A model generated the notes under the pieces. It was given only the letters and a program-made list of their open reading frames with translations, did no database searches and was not told the origin of the DNA. This document shows positions 51,660 to 60,781 of a stretch of 62,529 bases of DNA, one piece after another; position 1 is the stretch's first letter; every line of letters starts with the position of its first letter. Location of the stretch: the NCBI GenBank assembly GCA_963169325.1, contig CAUJEY010000016.1:1-62529 (forward strand), read 5' to 3'. Origin of the DNA: Bacteroidota bacterium. GTDB taxonomy: Bacteria; Bacteroidota; Bacteroidia; Chitinophagales; Saprospiraceae. The translations under genes and the position numbers were made by a program.

Positions 51660-53393
51660 TTACTGCTTCATCACTTTTTCCACCCATACCGGCACGCCGT
51701 CCAAAGTAACCTGAACATAATACATACCGGCCGGCAGCGCACTTACCGGCAGCTGGTGCATACGCAGTCCTTTGGGTAAGCGCTCCTGATGGAGCAGCCT
51801 TCCGTGAATGTCGAGTATTCGTACGGCGCCTGCTTGCGGAATTTCGCCCTGAAATGCAAGGGTAAGCGATCCGGAAGCAGGATTTGGAAACAGGAAAATA
51901 CCTTGTTTCATGCCTGGGTTTTGTGCGGAAACGGTGAATTTGGCCGTATCCAGCAGGGTGTAAGCGTCGGTAATCAATTCGCCATAGAGGTCGTCCTTAT
52001 CGTCGCTGGCCCAAAAGGCGCCGGTTGACTTTTCACTGCCCAGGGGTAGCCCCGTCCACTGAAAAGCGATTCGAAAGTTCTGGCTGCCCGGGTCGGTTGA
52101 GCCCGAAGGGGTCAGTTCGTTTGAACGCAAGCCAATCCATTTGAAGCCTTGCGGTGGCGGGGTGATACCCTCTATTTTTGTCTTTACCTGGTTATTTGGT
52201 GTGAGGGCGACGGTATTTCCCATGGCATCCACCACGGGATTACCCAGGGAGTCGGTCAGTGTTATCGTAGGCGCGGGGAGCGATTCGGGCAGCAACAGCC
52301 CTTTCTCCAGGTGATACATCGCGGTAGCCGGGGAGCCTCCCGTGGAGGAACAACTGTAATATATCTCCCAAACTATAGCCACCGTTTGGCCGTTGCCGTC
52401 CAGGTAATAGGTACAGGTGGCTGATTGAATTTCATATTGCACCGCCGCGCGCACGGAGGGCGTGTCGGCGATGATTTTTTCAAAACAAAGCTGCCCCTGG
52501 GCATTCCGCTCTTCGGCCAACATCGAAACCGGGTAGTCTCCATTGGCAGCGTAGGTGTGCATTGTCATGCCGCCGCCTCCGAACGGCCCGTTTGCCGTTT
52601 GCCCGTCGCCCCAGATGATCCAGGCAATGGAATCACAGGCGGGCAAGTCGCCGATGTTGACGGTTACCTTACGCAGTGCTTTATCCGTTGTGACAGACAC
52701 GGCATTTGTCACGGCGTTGGAAAAAGTATTGAAATCGGCGCAACAGGAGTCGAAAGCCGGGGCGATGCACATCCAGTCCACCCCTGTTTCGTTGCCGATC
52801 ACCACGTCAAGGTCGCCATCCTGCAAATAGGGCAGGATGTTGTTGGTTGGGAAAGCAGCGGGCAGGTTGCCGAGTTGAAGCGTAAAAGTGGCGTCCTGGT
52901 TGGGATTCCAATTGCCGGCCGCCCCCGGAAGTTGACTGAGGTTTGCGCCGGTAATAAATGTGGCGCCCTCAAAAAAGGCGATGAAATCGGTGTTGGTTTG
53001 CCCTGCCGGCGCCGCCTTTGCCCGGAACCGGAGCACAGCGGCGCTCACGCTGCCCCCACTGGTTGGAAACGTGAGCTGATGCATGAAAAACGCGTTTTGG
53101 TCAATCGGATCGTTGTTGCATTTGGAAGCGCCCGGGAAGTTGTCGAATTCGATCAGCTCAAAACACGGGCTTGCGCCGTATTGGGTCGTGATCCAGTTGA
53201 ACAGGGCAGGATCGGGTTTCACCGGCTCTTCCGGGCATGCATAGTTGTCGCTGAGCCCAAAACAGTACTCCTGCACCGGCTGGGCGCCGAGTGATAGCCG
53301 CATGATCATGCAAATGAGCGCGACGGATAAAATGCGTGGGGAAATGCAGCGGGATATACCGGTATGTTTGGATATGGAATAGAGCGTTTTCAT
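51660..53393 (-). CDS. T9SS-secreted protein with PKD-like domain
   Basis: A 577-residue exported protein. After a positively charged start the hydrophobic segment ILSVALICMIMRLSLGAQ serves as signal. The middle has a beta-rich region (VLRFRAKAAPAG, LPYLQDGDLDVVIGNETG) and a PKD-like unit (SIAWIIWGDGQT, then HTYAANGDYPVSML). The C-terminus is a type A sorting domain (IFLFPNPASGSLTLAFQ, VRILDIHGRLLHQ, LPAGMYYVQVTLDG). Cysteines are frequent. It is 44 bp downstream of the 1480-residue gene and probably shares its transcript. Substrate or partner unknown. Confidence 0.85.
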   Translation of the reverse strand: MKTLYSISKHTGISRCISPRILSVALICMIMRLSLGAQPVQEYCFGLSDNYACPEEPVKPDPALFNWITTQYGASPCFELIEFDNFPGASKCNNDPIDQNAFFMHQLTFPTSGGSVSAAVLRFRAKAAPAGQTNTDFIAFFEGATFITGANLSQLPGAAGNWNPNQDATFTLQLGNLPAAFPTNNILPYLQDGDLDVVIGNETGVDWMCIAPAFDSCCADFNTFSNAVTNAVSVTTDKALRKVTVNIGDLPACDSIAWIIWGDGQTANGPFGGGGMTMHTYAANGDYPVSMLAEERNAQGQLCFEKIIADTPSVRAAVQYEIQSATCTYYLDGNGQTVAIVWEIYYSCSSTGGSPATAMYHLEKGLLLPESLPAPTITLTDSLGNPVVDAMGNTVALTPNNQVKTKIEGITPPPQGFKWIGLRSNELTPSGSTDPGSQNFRIAFQWTGLPLGSEKSTGAFWASDDKDDLYGELITDAYTLLDTAKFTVSAQNPGMKQGIFLFPNPASGSLTLAFQGEIPQAGAVRILDIHGRLLHQERLPKGLRMHQLPVSALPAGMYYVQVTLDGVPVWVEKVMKQ

Positions 53394-53437
53394 AATTGAT
53401 GATCTTTTCGTTCATGAATGAATGATAGTAAACGATA

Positions 53438-56400
53438 TTACCTTAACACATTTTCATACAGATAATCCAACTCATGTTTTGTTTCATACTGGTCGAGCAG
53501 GTGATACTTGCGTTTCCATATCCAGAAGGTGTAAGTTTTCCGGAATTTAAATATTTTTATGGTAAATGTTTTGGATTTACCCTGTATGTATTCCCGTTGT
53601 AAGTTGCGCATACCGGAACTTACCCCGCATTTATTATAAACATCGTCGGACGTGATTACCCGGGATTCTTCGAAATTCCTGGCGCCCGAGAAGTTGGTTT
53701 TTTCATAATCCGGCGCGTTCATAAACGACCCTGTTTTTGCAGTGTAATGATCAGCGGCACTCTGAATAAAAGAGTAGTGATTGTCATATCTTTTCAAGGC
53801 GTCATAGGACGGAACACCCGGGAATCGCGCAAAGCGAACCGGTTGCACCATGCCGGTCGGTGAAAGCCAGGGAATGGCGCCGGAGGAGGCAAACAGATAT
53901 TTGACCACGGCGATATAGGGTTGAAGCGCATTTTCGAGTACAAATCCGCCCGGCAAACTTTGGTTAAGCAGCTTATCCGCCACCAGAAGGTCGAGTTTCT
54001 GATCCAGGTAATACCGGACGGCCCTGGATTTGTCGATGCCCATGTCATACAATCGTTCATTCAGCAATGCTGCGAATTGCAGCGCTTTGGGATTGCCGGT
54101 ATTCAATGCTGCGGCGAGGCCGGCAATAGTGGCAATCCCTATTTTGGGAAAATACCGGTCGAGATAATTTTTCCGTCCGTCCGTATTGGGCGCCTGGCTT
54201 TCAACGCACAATACGCCGTCGTCGAATCCATGGTGGATAGCGTGCTTGGCAATTAGGCTGATAGCTTTATTTACAGTGGCATTTTTCGTGCCGTCTGATC
54301 CAAAATTGGTTGGATGACCGCCGGATAAAGTCAGTACACACACGGGCACCCGTTCCATGAACGGCTTCCACAAGGTTTTGGTAATGGCCATATCCAACAG
54401 CTCAGAAGTAAACAACCAGGGTGCGGGGCCGGGGACATTAAACCCGAAGAAAGATTCAACGATTTCGGTGGCATATTGGATTGGCGTTGTCGCCGCGGCA
54501 GCCATCAGGGCAAGCGTGGCGTAGTTACTGCCCCCGAAAGCTCCGGATATGGCCACGTGCAGTTTGCAGCGATCGGCAATGAAACTGACATCCCCTAACG
54601 TCAGGCTTAAAGGCGGATAACGGGTGAGATTGCTTGTAGTCAATACGATATCCGTCAGCGGCGCCCCGTCGGAGTGAGAAATAATGATAAAACCGTTGTG
54701 TCCGAAGGTGTTTTTGGGTCTTGATTCGCCTGGATTGCAGTTGATCACCCCGGTACCATTGAGCATAGCATTGGCAATTTGCTCCATCACGGAGTGGGCG
54801 CCGAATACAAAATTCTGGGTGGCGGGGTGCGATACCACCAGGTACCTGTTCGTGTACGTTCCGTTTTGATTGACAACAAAGGTGGCTGGACTTACAGTTG
54901 TTTTCAAATACTGGCCGGTATGCGTATTCCAATATTCATAAGCGCCCCGTTTCCAATAGCCGTTATAAAATGGACTCCGGTTGGCCGGCCAGGTAGTTGA
55001 TGCGCCTGGGTCGCCATTTATTCTGTCCATTAAGGCATCGGTTCTTAAACCGTGTACAAAAATAATATCGTATCCGTTAAACGGGCTGTTGGGGTCGTTG
55101 GGCGGCGGGCCTTGGGGCGTCAAACTACGGCAATCGAACGAAAAGGCGCCGAGGGCGGCCATGCTGTCAAGCAGGTTGAGATTGGCGTGCGACAATTCCA
55201 GCGAGTCCTGAAAATGCCCCAGATCGGCCATCAGGGTGGAATCATTGATCCCGAGGGAATCCATCAGGTAAATGTTCAGGGAGTCGTTGTTGATGAAATC
55301 CAGAAGTTCTTCCGGGAGTTCGCCGCCGAGCGATTCGCAGGAGTCGGCACAGAGTTCATACCAGGTGTCCACGCCGCTGGGCGCCGGATTGCAGTAGCCG
55401 TAAATATCGTTCACGCTCCCCATATCGATGAACACGTCCTCTTCCACGGGTGGGCAACCAGGATCCAGCTGGCCGAAAGGGGGAATGATCTGACCGGCTG
55501 AATCGAGCGTCGCCAGATAACAGGGGATGGAGTCATTGACTTCGACCAGGCAAATATTGTCGATGTCGGCAAAGGAGAGGACAGATTCGCCGTTTTCAAC
55601 GGTAATAGCGATGTTGTTGTAATTCTTTCCGGCGCGCCAGCGGTGGAAAACAAAGGTCGTCCAGTCGTCGCAGGCTGCTACCCTCCCCGAAACGTCGATA
55701 ACGGCGATATCCTGCTCCGGTTTAGGGTGGTTGCCACCCGTTGGGAGGGTGTTGTTAAACGCCATGGCCCGAATTTTTACATAAGGTATCGGTGAGGGTG
55801 GCATTTTCGCTATCCTTACGCAAATGCTTAATTCATACACTTTTCCTTTCGTTATCGGGGCAGACAGTTGTTGATAAATCGCGCCTCCTGAAGTTTTGTT
55901 TCCTGAAAGCAGGATATAACCCTGGTCGGCGTAACCGAAGTCGGAAACCGCTACCGGGGCGCCGTATCCCGCTTGCCAGTTGGCGACCGACCCTGGCGCC
56001 GGCATGGGGCCGGGCGCCAAACCTTGGGTGAAACCCGGATTCTGGATCAGATTTCCGGGACAGGGAAATGCACAGGAAACGGTCACGGTAAACGAACAGG
56101 TCGCGGTGTTGCCACAACTGTCTCCGGCCGTGTAGGTGATCGTTGATACGCCCAGATCGAAGGTCAGACCGCTGGCATCGTTTTGCCCTGCGGCGACGGT
56201 ACTGCCCGTCACCGCATAACTGATTTGCGCGTTGCAGTTGTCGGATACCGACAGCCATTTCAGGTTGTTCACTTTTGCGGTGCAGGAATCCGGGTTTGTA
56301 GCGTTGACCGATACGTTGGCCGGGCAGGTGATGGTTGGGGGCACATTGTCCGTAACGGTAAACTCCTGAGTGATGTCGGCCGTGGTACCGTCGGCGCAGG

Positions 56401-57880
56401 TCACCGATACGCAGAACTCGACCGGCTTGCACAATGGGATTTGTTGAGTGATGCATGAGGTTGTCTGCCCGCTGCACCACTGATAGGTATATGGGCCGGG
56501 GCCCGAGCCGCCGGCGCATACCTGTACCAGGCCGCATGGGTCCAGCTGGGTGAGTTGTAATGTTACGCCACAGGGTTCGTTTGTGCAGGTGATTTCCTGC
56601 TGCCAATTGAGGGCAAACGACTGGGTAATATTGACGGCTGCCGGCGCCGGCACTGCTTCTGCCGTGAAGAGTTGCGGCCCATTTGGAATCGGGTCGGCAA
56701 AAAATAAAGTTGCGGTGTCCTTGCTTACCGAGCAGGCATCGTTCAGGTCCAGGTCGCTGACCGAGATATTTGCGCAGGTTTGCCCGAAGCCGTTGGGCAA
56801 TATCCGGGTATCGGTGAAGGCGAGCTGATTCGAACCTGTTTTCCAGGCCGAGCCACCGGCTTGGCCGGTGCCGGCATGGAGGTATTTTACCCAGGCGACA
56901 AACAGGCCGTTGGCGCCGTTGTCGCGCAGTTTGGCGATTACCGCGCGCGATTGTCCGCCGAAAGTTCCGGTACCCACCGCGTAAATATCGCCCGGTTGGC
57001 CTTCCCACACCTGACTGACGGTGGCGAGCGGAAGTATACGCACTTCCCACTCCAGCGGAATCAGGTTAGCCCCGAACTTCTGCAGGTATGCCTGGTTATT
57101 GGCCAGATTGGTAGCTGCGGCGTAAAATCCACCGGAGCTGTTCGCTTCCACGTCGCGGTATACCCGATCGTCCACCTGAACGGCGTCGGTGGTCATCTCG
57201 CCGGTATTGTCTACCGTATAGATCAGGCCAAACTGGGCATCGTTGCCGGCCAGGAGCAGGCCTCCGCCGGGAACGGCCACCAAATCCCGAAAAAATTCAT
57301 CATCAGCAGCGCTGATATAGTATTTTTTCCAGTTCAGCGTGCCTGTGGCAGAGAAGTTCCACAACGACATATTTTCCCAGGTGGATGTGGCCCCGGGCTG
57401 GTTTTCGCTGCCTGCCACGTAGTACGAGCCGGCTTGTTCCACCACCCTGTTGAAAAAGTCCCGTCCCGGATGATCATACGACTTCAGCCAGGCAAAGGCC
57501 CCGTTGCGGGTGACCCTGCCAATAATGCTCCGGGTGGTCGGATCAAAAGGTAACGAGTAGCCGACCACCATCAGGTCGCCGCCGGGCAACAATAAGGCGT
57601 CGGCCCACGCAGAAGGCGTGGCCATGCTGAGGGTCCATTGGTGCGCGCCGTTGGCGTCGAGGCGGGTGACTGTTGCGCGAAATGCGGCGCCGTCGGTGGG
57701 TTCATCCTGCCCAAGCACGTAGTAGAATGTGCCGTCTTTCACCACCTTTGAAAAGGTGTTTTCGAAGGCGGTGCCATAATGTTTTTGAAAAACCTGTGCA
57801 AATATGGCGGTGTTGCTCAACATTACGAGGGCGGAAAAGGCCCAACTGCGAAGCGTAGAAAAGGAGGAAAGGTGTTGCAT
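53438..57880 (-). CDS. Large secreted multi-domain protein with alpha/beta-hydrolase-like region
   Basis: A 1480-residue exported protein (signal LRSWAFSALVMLSNTAIFAQ). Residues ~40-400 have propeller-type repeats (TVTRLDANGAHQWTLSM, GRVTRNGAFAWLKSYD). An HYR-like module (~507-600, PPTITCPANVSVNATNPD and TITYTAGDSCGNTATCSF) and a carbohydrate-binding-like jelly roll (~605-790) follow. Residues ~930-1260 resemble an alpha/beta hydrolase: DIIFVHGLRTD as the oxyanion strand and GFIIISHSDGAPLTDIVL with a possible nucleophile Ser in HSDGA (~1067), a variant of GxSxG. The C-terminus (FKFRKTYTFWIWKRKYHL, YENVLR) lacks a T9SS sorting domain, which is unusual next to so many T9SS genes. Enzyme activity is inferred. 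Confidence 0.8.
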   Translation of the reverse strand: MQHLSSFSTLRSWAFSALVMLSNTAIFAQVFQKHYGTAFENTFSKVVKDGTFYYVLGQDEPTDGAAFRATVTRLDANGAHQWTLSMATPSAWADALLLPGGDLMVVGYSLPFDPTTRSIIGRVTRNGAFAWLKSYDHPGRDFFNRVVEQAGSYYVAGSENQPGATSTWENMSLWNFSATGTLNWKKYYISAADDEFFRDLVAVPGGGLLLAGNDAQFGLIYTVDNTGEMTTDAVQVDDRVYRDVEANSSGGFYAAATNLANNQAYLQKFGANLIPLEWEVRILPLATVSQVWEGQPGDIYAVGTGTFGGQSRAVIAKLRDNGANGLFVAWVKYLHAGTGQAGGSAWKTGSNQLAFTDTRILPNGFGQTCANISVSDLDLNDACSVSKDTATLFFADPIPNGPQLFTAEAVPAPAAVNITQSFALNWQQEITCTNEPCGVTLQLTQLDPCGLVQVCAGGSGPGPYTYQWCSGQTTSCITQQIPLCKPVEFCVSVTCADGTTADITQEFTVTDNVPPTITCPANVSVNATNPDSCTAKVNNLKWLSVSDNCNAQISYAVTGSTVAAGQNDASGLTFDLGVSTITYTAGDSCGNTATCSFTVTVSCAFPCPGNLIQNPGFTQGLAPGPMPAPGSVANWQAGYGAPVAVSDFGYADQGYILLSGNKTSGGAIYQQLSAPITKGKVYELSICVRIAKMPPSPIPYVKIRAMAFNNTLPTGGNHPKPEQDIAVIDVSGRVAACDDWTTFVFHRWRAGKNYNNIAITVENGESVLSFADIDNICLVEVNDSIPCYLATLDSAGQIIPPFGQLDPGCPPVEEDVFIDMGSVNDIYGYCNPAPSGVDTWYELCADSCESLGGELPEELLDFINNDSLNIYLMDSLGINDSTLMADLGHFQDSLELSHANLNLLDSMAALGAFSFDCRSLTPQGPPPNDPNSPFNGYDIIFVHGLRTDALMDRINGDPGASTTWPANRSPFYNGYWKRGAYEYWNTHTGQYLKTTVSPATFVVNQNGTYTNRYLVVSHPATQNFVFGAHSVMEQIANAMLNGTGVINCNPGESRPKNTFGHNGFIIISHSDGAPLTDIVLTTSNLTRYPPLSLTLGDVSFIADRCKLHVAISGAFGGSNYATLALMAAAATTPIQYATEIVESFFGFNVPGPAPWLFTSELLDMAITKTLWKPFMERVPVCVLTLSGGHPTNFGSDGTKNATVNKAISLIAKHAIHHGFDDGVLCVESQAPNTDGRKNYLDRYFPKIGIATIAGLAAALNTGNPKALQFAALLNERLYDMGIDKSRAVRYYLDQKLDLLVADKLLNQSLPGGFVLENALQPYIAVVKYLFASSGAIPWLSPTGMVQPVRFARFPGVPSYDALKRYDNHYSFIQSAADHYTAKTGSFMNAPDYEKTNFSGARNFEESRVITSDDVYNKCGVSSGMRNLQREYIQGKSKTFTIKIFKFRKTYTFWIWKRKYHLLDQYETKHELDYLYENVLR

Positions 57881-58063
57881 TTGACAGATTTATTTAGTAT
57901 TTTAGCAATGGAAGGGCTACAAAGTATATTGTTGAGAAAGTCGTCGACAGGTTACCGGAGAAAGTAAATTTTAGGGAATCATCGTATAGCCTTATAATGC
58001 TATCTGCCTGAAATGCAAGCCTCCGAAACCTCATCTAATGAAAAAATTAGTATGAGTTGCCCG

Positions 58064-60781
58064 CTACTTCCGTCCCTGCCATACAAACCAGGCCAGCATA
58101 ATGATCAGGGCGGGAATTGCCCACCATGCCCAACGGAAATTCCTGCTGACCGCCTCTTCGCTCCCCACCAGTACCTGCCCCGCCCAAAAGAACGGATGCC
58201 GCCGCTCGGCCTCGGCGCGTTGCAGAAAATTCAGTTTGGCAGCACGCAGGGCTTCGTCCTTGCTTTTGCCGTCCTTCAGGAAGCGCAGGAAAGTGGCGGT
58301 GATGTCGTTAGTTTCGCGGCTGGGCACTTCCCAGAGGTTGGCTGTGATCGTGGGGCATCCGGCCAGGGCGAAAGCGCGGGAAAGGCTCATCACCCCTTCG
58401 CCGCGATATACCTTTCCGCTGCCTGTGTTGCAGGCCGAGAGGATGGTCAATTGTGTCGATAAGTCCATTTGGCTGATTTCCAGTGTATTGAGCAGCCGAA
58501 TGCTGTCGCCTGGGGCGGGAAAGGCCAGTCCGGTGCGGGTTCGGTCGCGGGGATCGAGCAGGCCGTGCATGGCGAGGTGGAGTATCCCGAAGCGGCCGGC
58601 TTCGCGCTGGAACAGGGCTTTGTCCACTGCGGGGCCCTGCCATGCCTGGCCGCCCCATGCTTCTGTCGCGGCTGTTACGGCAGCGCGGGCTTCGGGCAGG
58701 TCGCCCAGACCGGCGCCCAGTGTGGCCATCGGCTGCGATGCGGCCGGGTATTGCGGGGCAAAACCGCCGTATGCCGTGTTTCCGCTCCTCACTTTATTCC
58801 GGGCTTGCCACCACAAGGCCCCCGACCAGTGGTAACTAATGGCGTAATCCTGCACTAAAAACCGGCCGCCGGGCGCCGGCAATGCCTCGAAGGGCACCGC
58901 CCAGAGCGGCCCGTCGGGTATGATAAACAGACGTTTTATCTGCCCCGTACTTTCCAGCAGCGGGGCGCAAAACAGGCTGTACAGCGGCGCTGCAGCGGCC
59001 GAATAAGCCTCCGGAGGGCGCCGCCAGTCGGTGAGAGCGGCGCGCAGCGAATCAATAGCCTGATCCACGGCTGCATCGTGTGGAATAACGCGTACGTCGA
59101 GCCGGTTTTTGCCGACGGCAAAAGCGATAATGGCGCTGTCGCCCCAGAAATACTGGAGCAGTAGCGCGTCATTTGTCAGGGCCTGCTGAAGGGCGGCCAC
59201 CGGCACGCTCTGCGTCTGCCGGCGCGCTTTCGCGAGCAAGGGTGCCTGTTGCTCCATTTCGCGCCGCAGCGCCTCCAGGCGCCGTGTGGCGGCCAGCAGG
59301 CTGTCGGGTCGGCCGGCTTCTTCCCAAAACGCCATGGTCGAGCGGGCCAGTTTTTCCTGCCAAAGCAGGCTGTCCGGAAGCCGGGCGTCGCGCCGCAAGT
59401 CTTTTTCCATAAGATTGGCCTTCAGAATGCCGGATTTGGCATGTTCGGCCAAGGCGTAGGCTTCAGCCAGGCGCCCCTGCCCCGGTTCGGTGTGTTCCTG
59501 GTCGAGGGCAATCCGGATACCGGTTTCGTATGCGGAGTAGGCATAGTCCACGGCATCCTGCCCCGATTCGCCGCTGACAGTCAGGCGCAGGGTATCGAGT
59601 GCGGCCGCGGCCGCAGAAATCGTGGCCCGGGCCTCAGTCAGGCGTTGTCTGTTGCCTGTCCGGGCGTACAGGGTGTGCAGTGCCCGCGCCTTGTCGCGCA
59701 GGAGTATGACCGGCCAGAAATCGGCTTTTAGCCCGTCGCCGGGGTTGTCGGCCGGATAATCGGGGCGAACGGCGGGAAAGAAGTTGTGCAGGGCTTGCTG
59801 GAATTCCTGCAAGGCTGCTTCGGGCTTCCGCCGTTCTAGCAGGGCTTGACCGTGATACCAGCGGGCCACGCCGGAGTCGCGCGCGGTAGGGGAGTGTTGC
59901 AGGGCCAGCAGATATTGGCGGTCGGCTTCGAGGGTGTCGCCCAAGCGCTCGGCACAACGGCCCATGATGCGGGCTACGTCGGCGGCACAATCCGTCTGTC
60001 GGCAATAATCCCGGAAATGCCCCAGGGCGTCGCGGTACAGGCGTTGGTCGGCGTCGGTCCAGCCCAAGCTATAGGCCAGGTCGGCCTTTCGGTTCGGGTC
60101 GGCCACTGCCATTTGCCGGTAGTAGTGGCGGGCGGTATCGAATTCGAACAGGTAGCGGCTGATGTCGCCCAGGTTATTGCAGGCCTCCGAAATATTCCAG
60201 GTATCTCCCTCTTGTTGGAGGAGCGGCAGCGCGGTGAGGTAGTATTGCCGGGCGGCACGATAATCGCCCTGTTGTTTGAGGGCGTAGCCGAGGTTCATGT
60301 AGGCTGTGCCGACACCGGCGGTGCAGCCATGACGCTGGAGGCGGGTGAGGTTTTGTTCGTAGTACCAGGCGCCTTGTTCATAATCCCCCGCATTCAAACA
60401 GCCAAAACCGATCAGGCCGTACAATTTGGCCGTAATGCTGTCGTCGATGGTTTGCCCTTGTATCTGGGGAATTAATTGTATGACCGCCTGACGGGCCTGG
60501 CGGTGTTCTTTTTGCGCCATGGTACGCAGACGTATAACCTTATAATAACTGATTCGGTCTCCATTCTCCTGAAAAAGGATGGAGATCGAATCTGAAAAAC
60601 GGATAAGCTCCTGATACTGGTCGGCATCGTACAATAGTTGAAGACGGTTCAATAATTCCTTCGAATCAATCTTACCCGGCGGAATTTTCGCTTGTTGCGC
60701 CAATACCCAAAATGCAAAACAGGCAAAGGCCGTTGCGGCCAGTGCCCGTGTAAAAAACCGTATTTTTTTATTCAATATCAT
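58064..60781 (-). CDS. TPR-CHAT caspase-like protease with C-terminal membrane anchor
   Basis: A 905-residue protein: N-terminal hydrophobic signal or anchor (LAATAFACFAFWVLAQQ), a tetratricopeptide-rich region (~40-420; YMNLGYALKQQGDYRAARQY, ACNNLGDISRYLFEFD), a helical linker, then a CHAT domain (~600-870). The caspase-like dyad is visible: His ~739 in ILHLAMHGLLD and Cys ~784 in LTILSACNTGSG, followed by GEGVMSLSRAFALAGC. One membrane helix (WWAIPALIIMLAWFVW) ends the protein. Intact active-site residues suggest a working cysteine protease; TPRs probably bind a partner. Its ATG overlaps the stop of the upstream T9SS cargo gene (ATGA), so the two are made together. Most of the chain should be periplasmic. 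Confidence 0.92.
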   Translation of the reverse strand: MILNKKIRFFTRALAATAFACFAFWVLAQQAKIPPGKIDSKELLNRLQLLYDADQYQELIRFSDSISILFQENGDRISYYKVIRLRTMAQKEHRQARQAVIQLIPQIQGQTIDDSITAKLYGLIGFGCLNAGDYEQGAWYYEQNLTRLQRHGCTAGVGTAYMNLGYALKQQGDYRAARQYYLTALPLLQQEGDTWNISEACNNLGDISRYLFEFDTARHYYRQMAVADPNRKADLAYSLGWTDADQRLYRDALGHFRDYCRQTDCAADVARIMGRCAERLGDTLEADRQYLLALQHSPTARDSGVARWYHGQALLERRKPEAALQEFQQALHNFFPAVRPDYPADNPGDGLKADFWPVILLRDKARALHTLYARTGNRQRLTEARATISAAAAALDTLRLTVSGESGQDAVDYAYSAYETGIRIALDQEHTEPGQGRLAEAYALAEHAKSGILKANLMEKDLRRDARLPDSLLWQEKLARSTMAFWEEAGRPDSLLAATRRLEALRREMEQQAPLLAKARRQTQSVPVAALQQALTNDALLLQYFWGDSAIIAFAVGKNRLDVRVIPHDAAVDQAIDSLRAALTDWRRPPEAYSAAAAPLYSLFCAPLLESTGQIKRLFIIPDGPLWAVPFEALPAPGGRFLVQDYAISYHWSGALWWQARNKVRSGNTAYGGFAPQYPAASQPMATLGAGLGDLPEARAAVTAATEAWGGQAWQGPAVDKALFQREAGRFGILHLAMHGLLDPRDRTRTGLAFPAPGDSIRLLNTLEISQMDLSTQLTILSACNTGSGKVYRGEGVMSLSRAFALAGCPTITANLWEVPSRETNDITATFLRFLKDGKSKDEALRAAKLNFLQRAEAERRHPFFWAGQVLVGSEEAVSRNFRWAWWAIPALIIMLAWFVWQGRK

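Noticed and set aside
55833-57050. 405-codon frame overlapping the 1480-residue gene in another frame
   Set aside because: Arg/Gly-rich frameshadow with no domain; the main frame contains coherent HYR and jelly-roll modules.
58064-60781. Part of a CRISPR-associated craspase (TPR-CHAT with Cas7-11)
   Set aside because: No Cas7-like gene or CRISPR array in the window; the protein has an export signal and a membrane anchor, unlike the cytoplasmic craspase protease.
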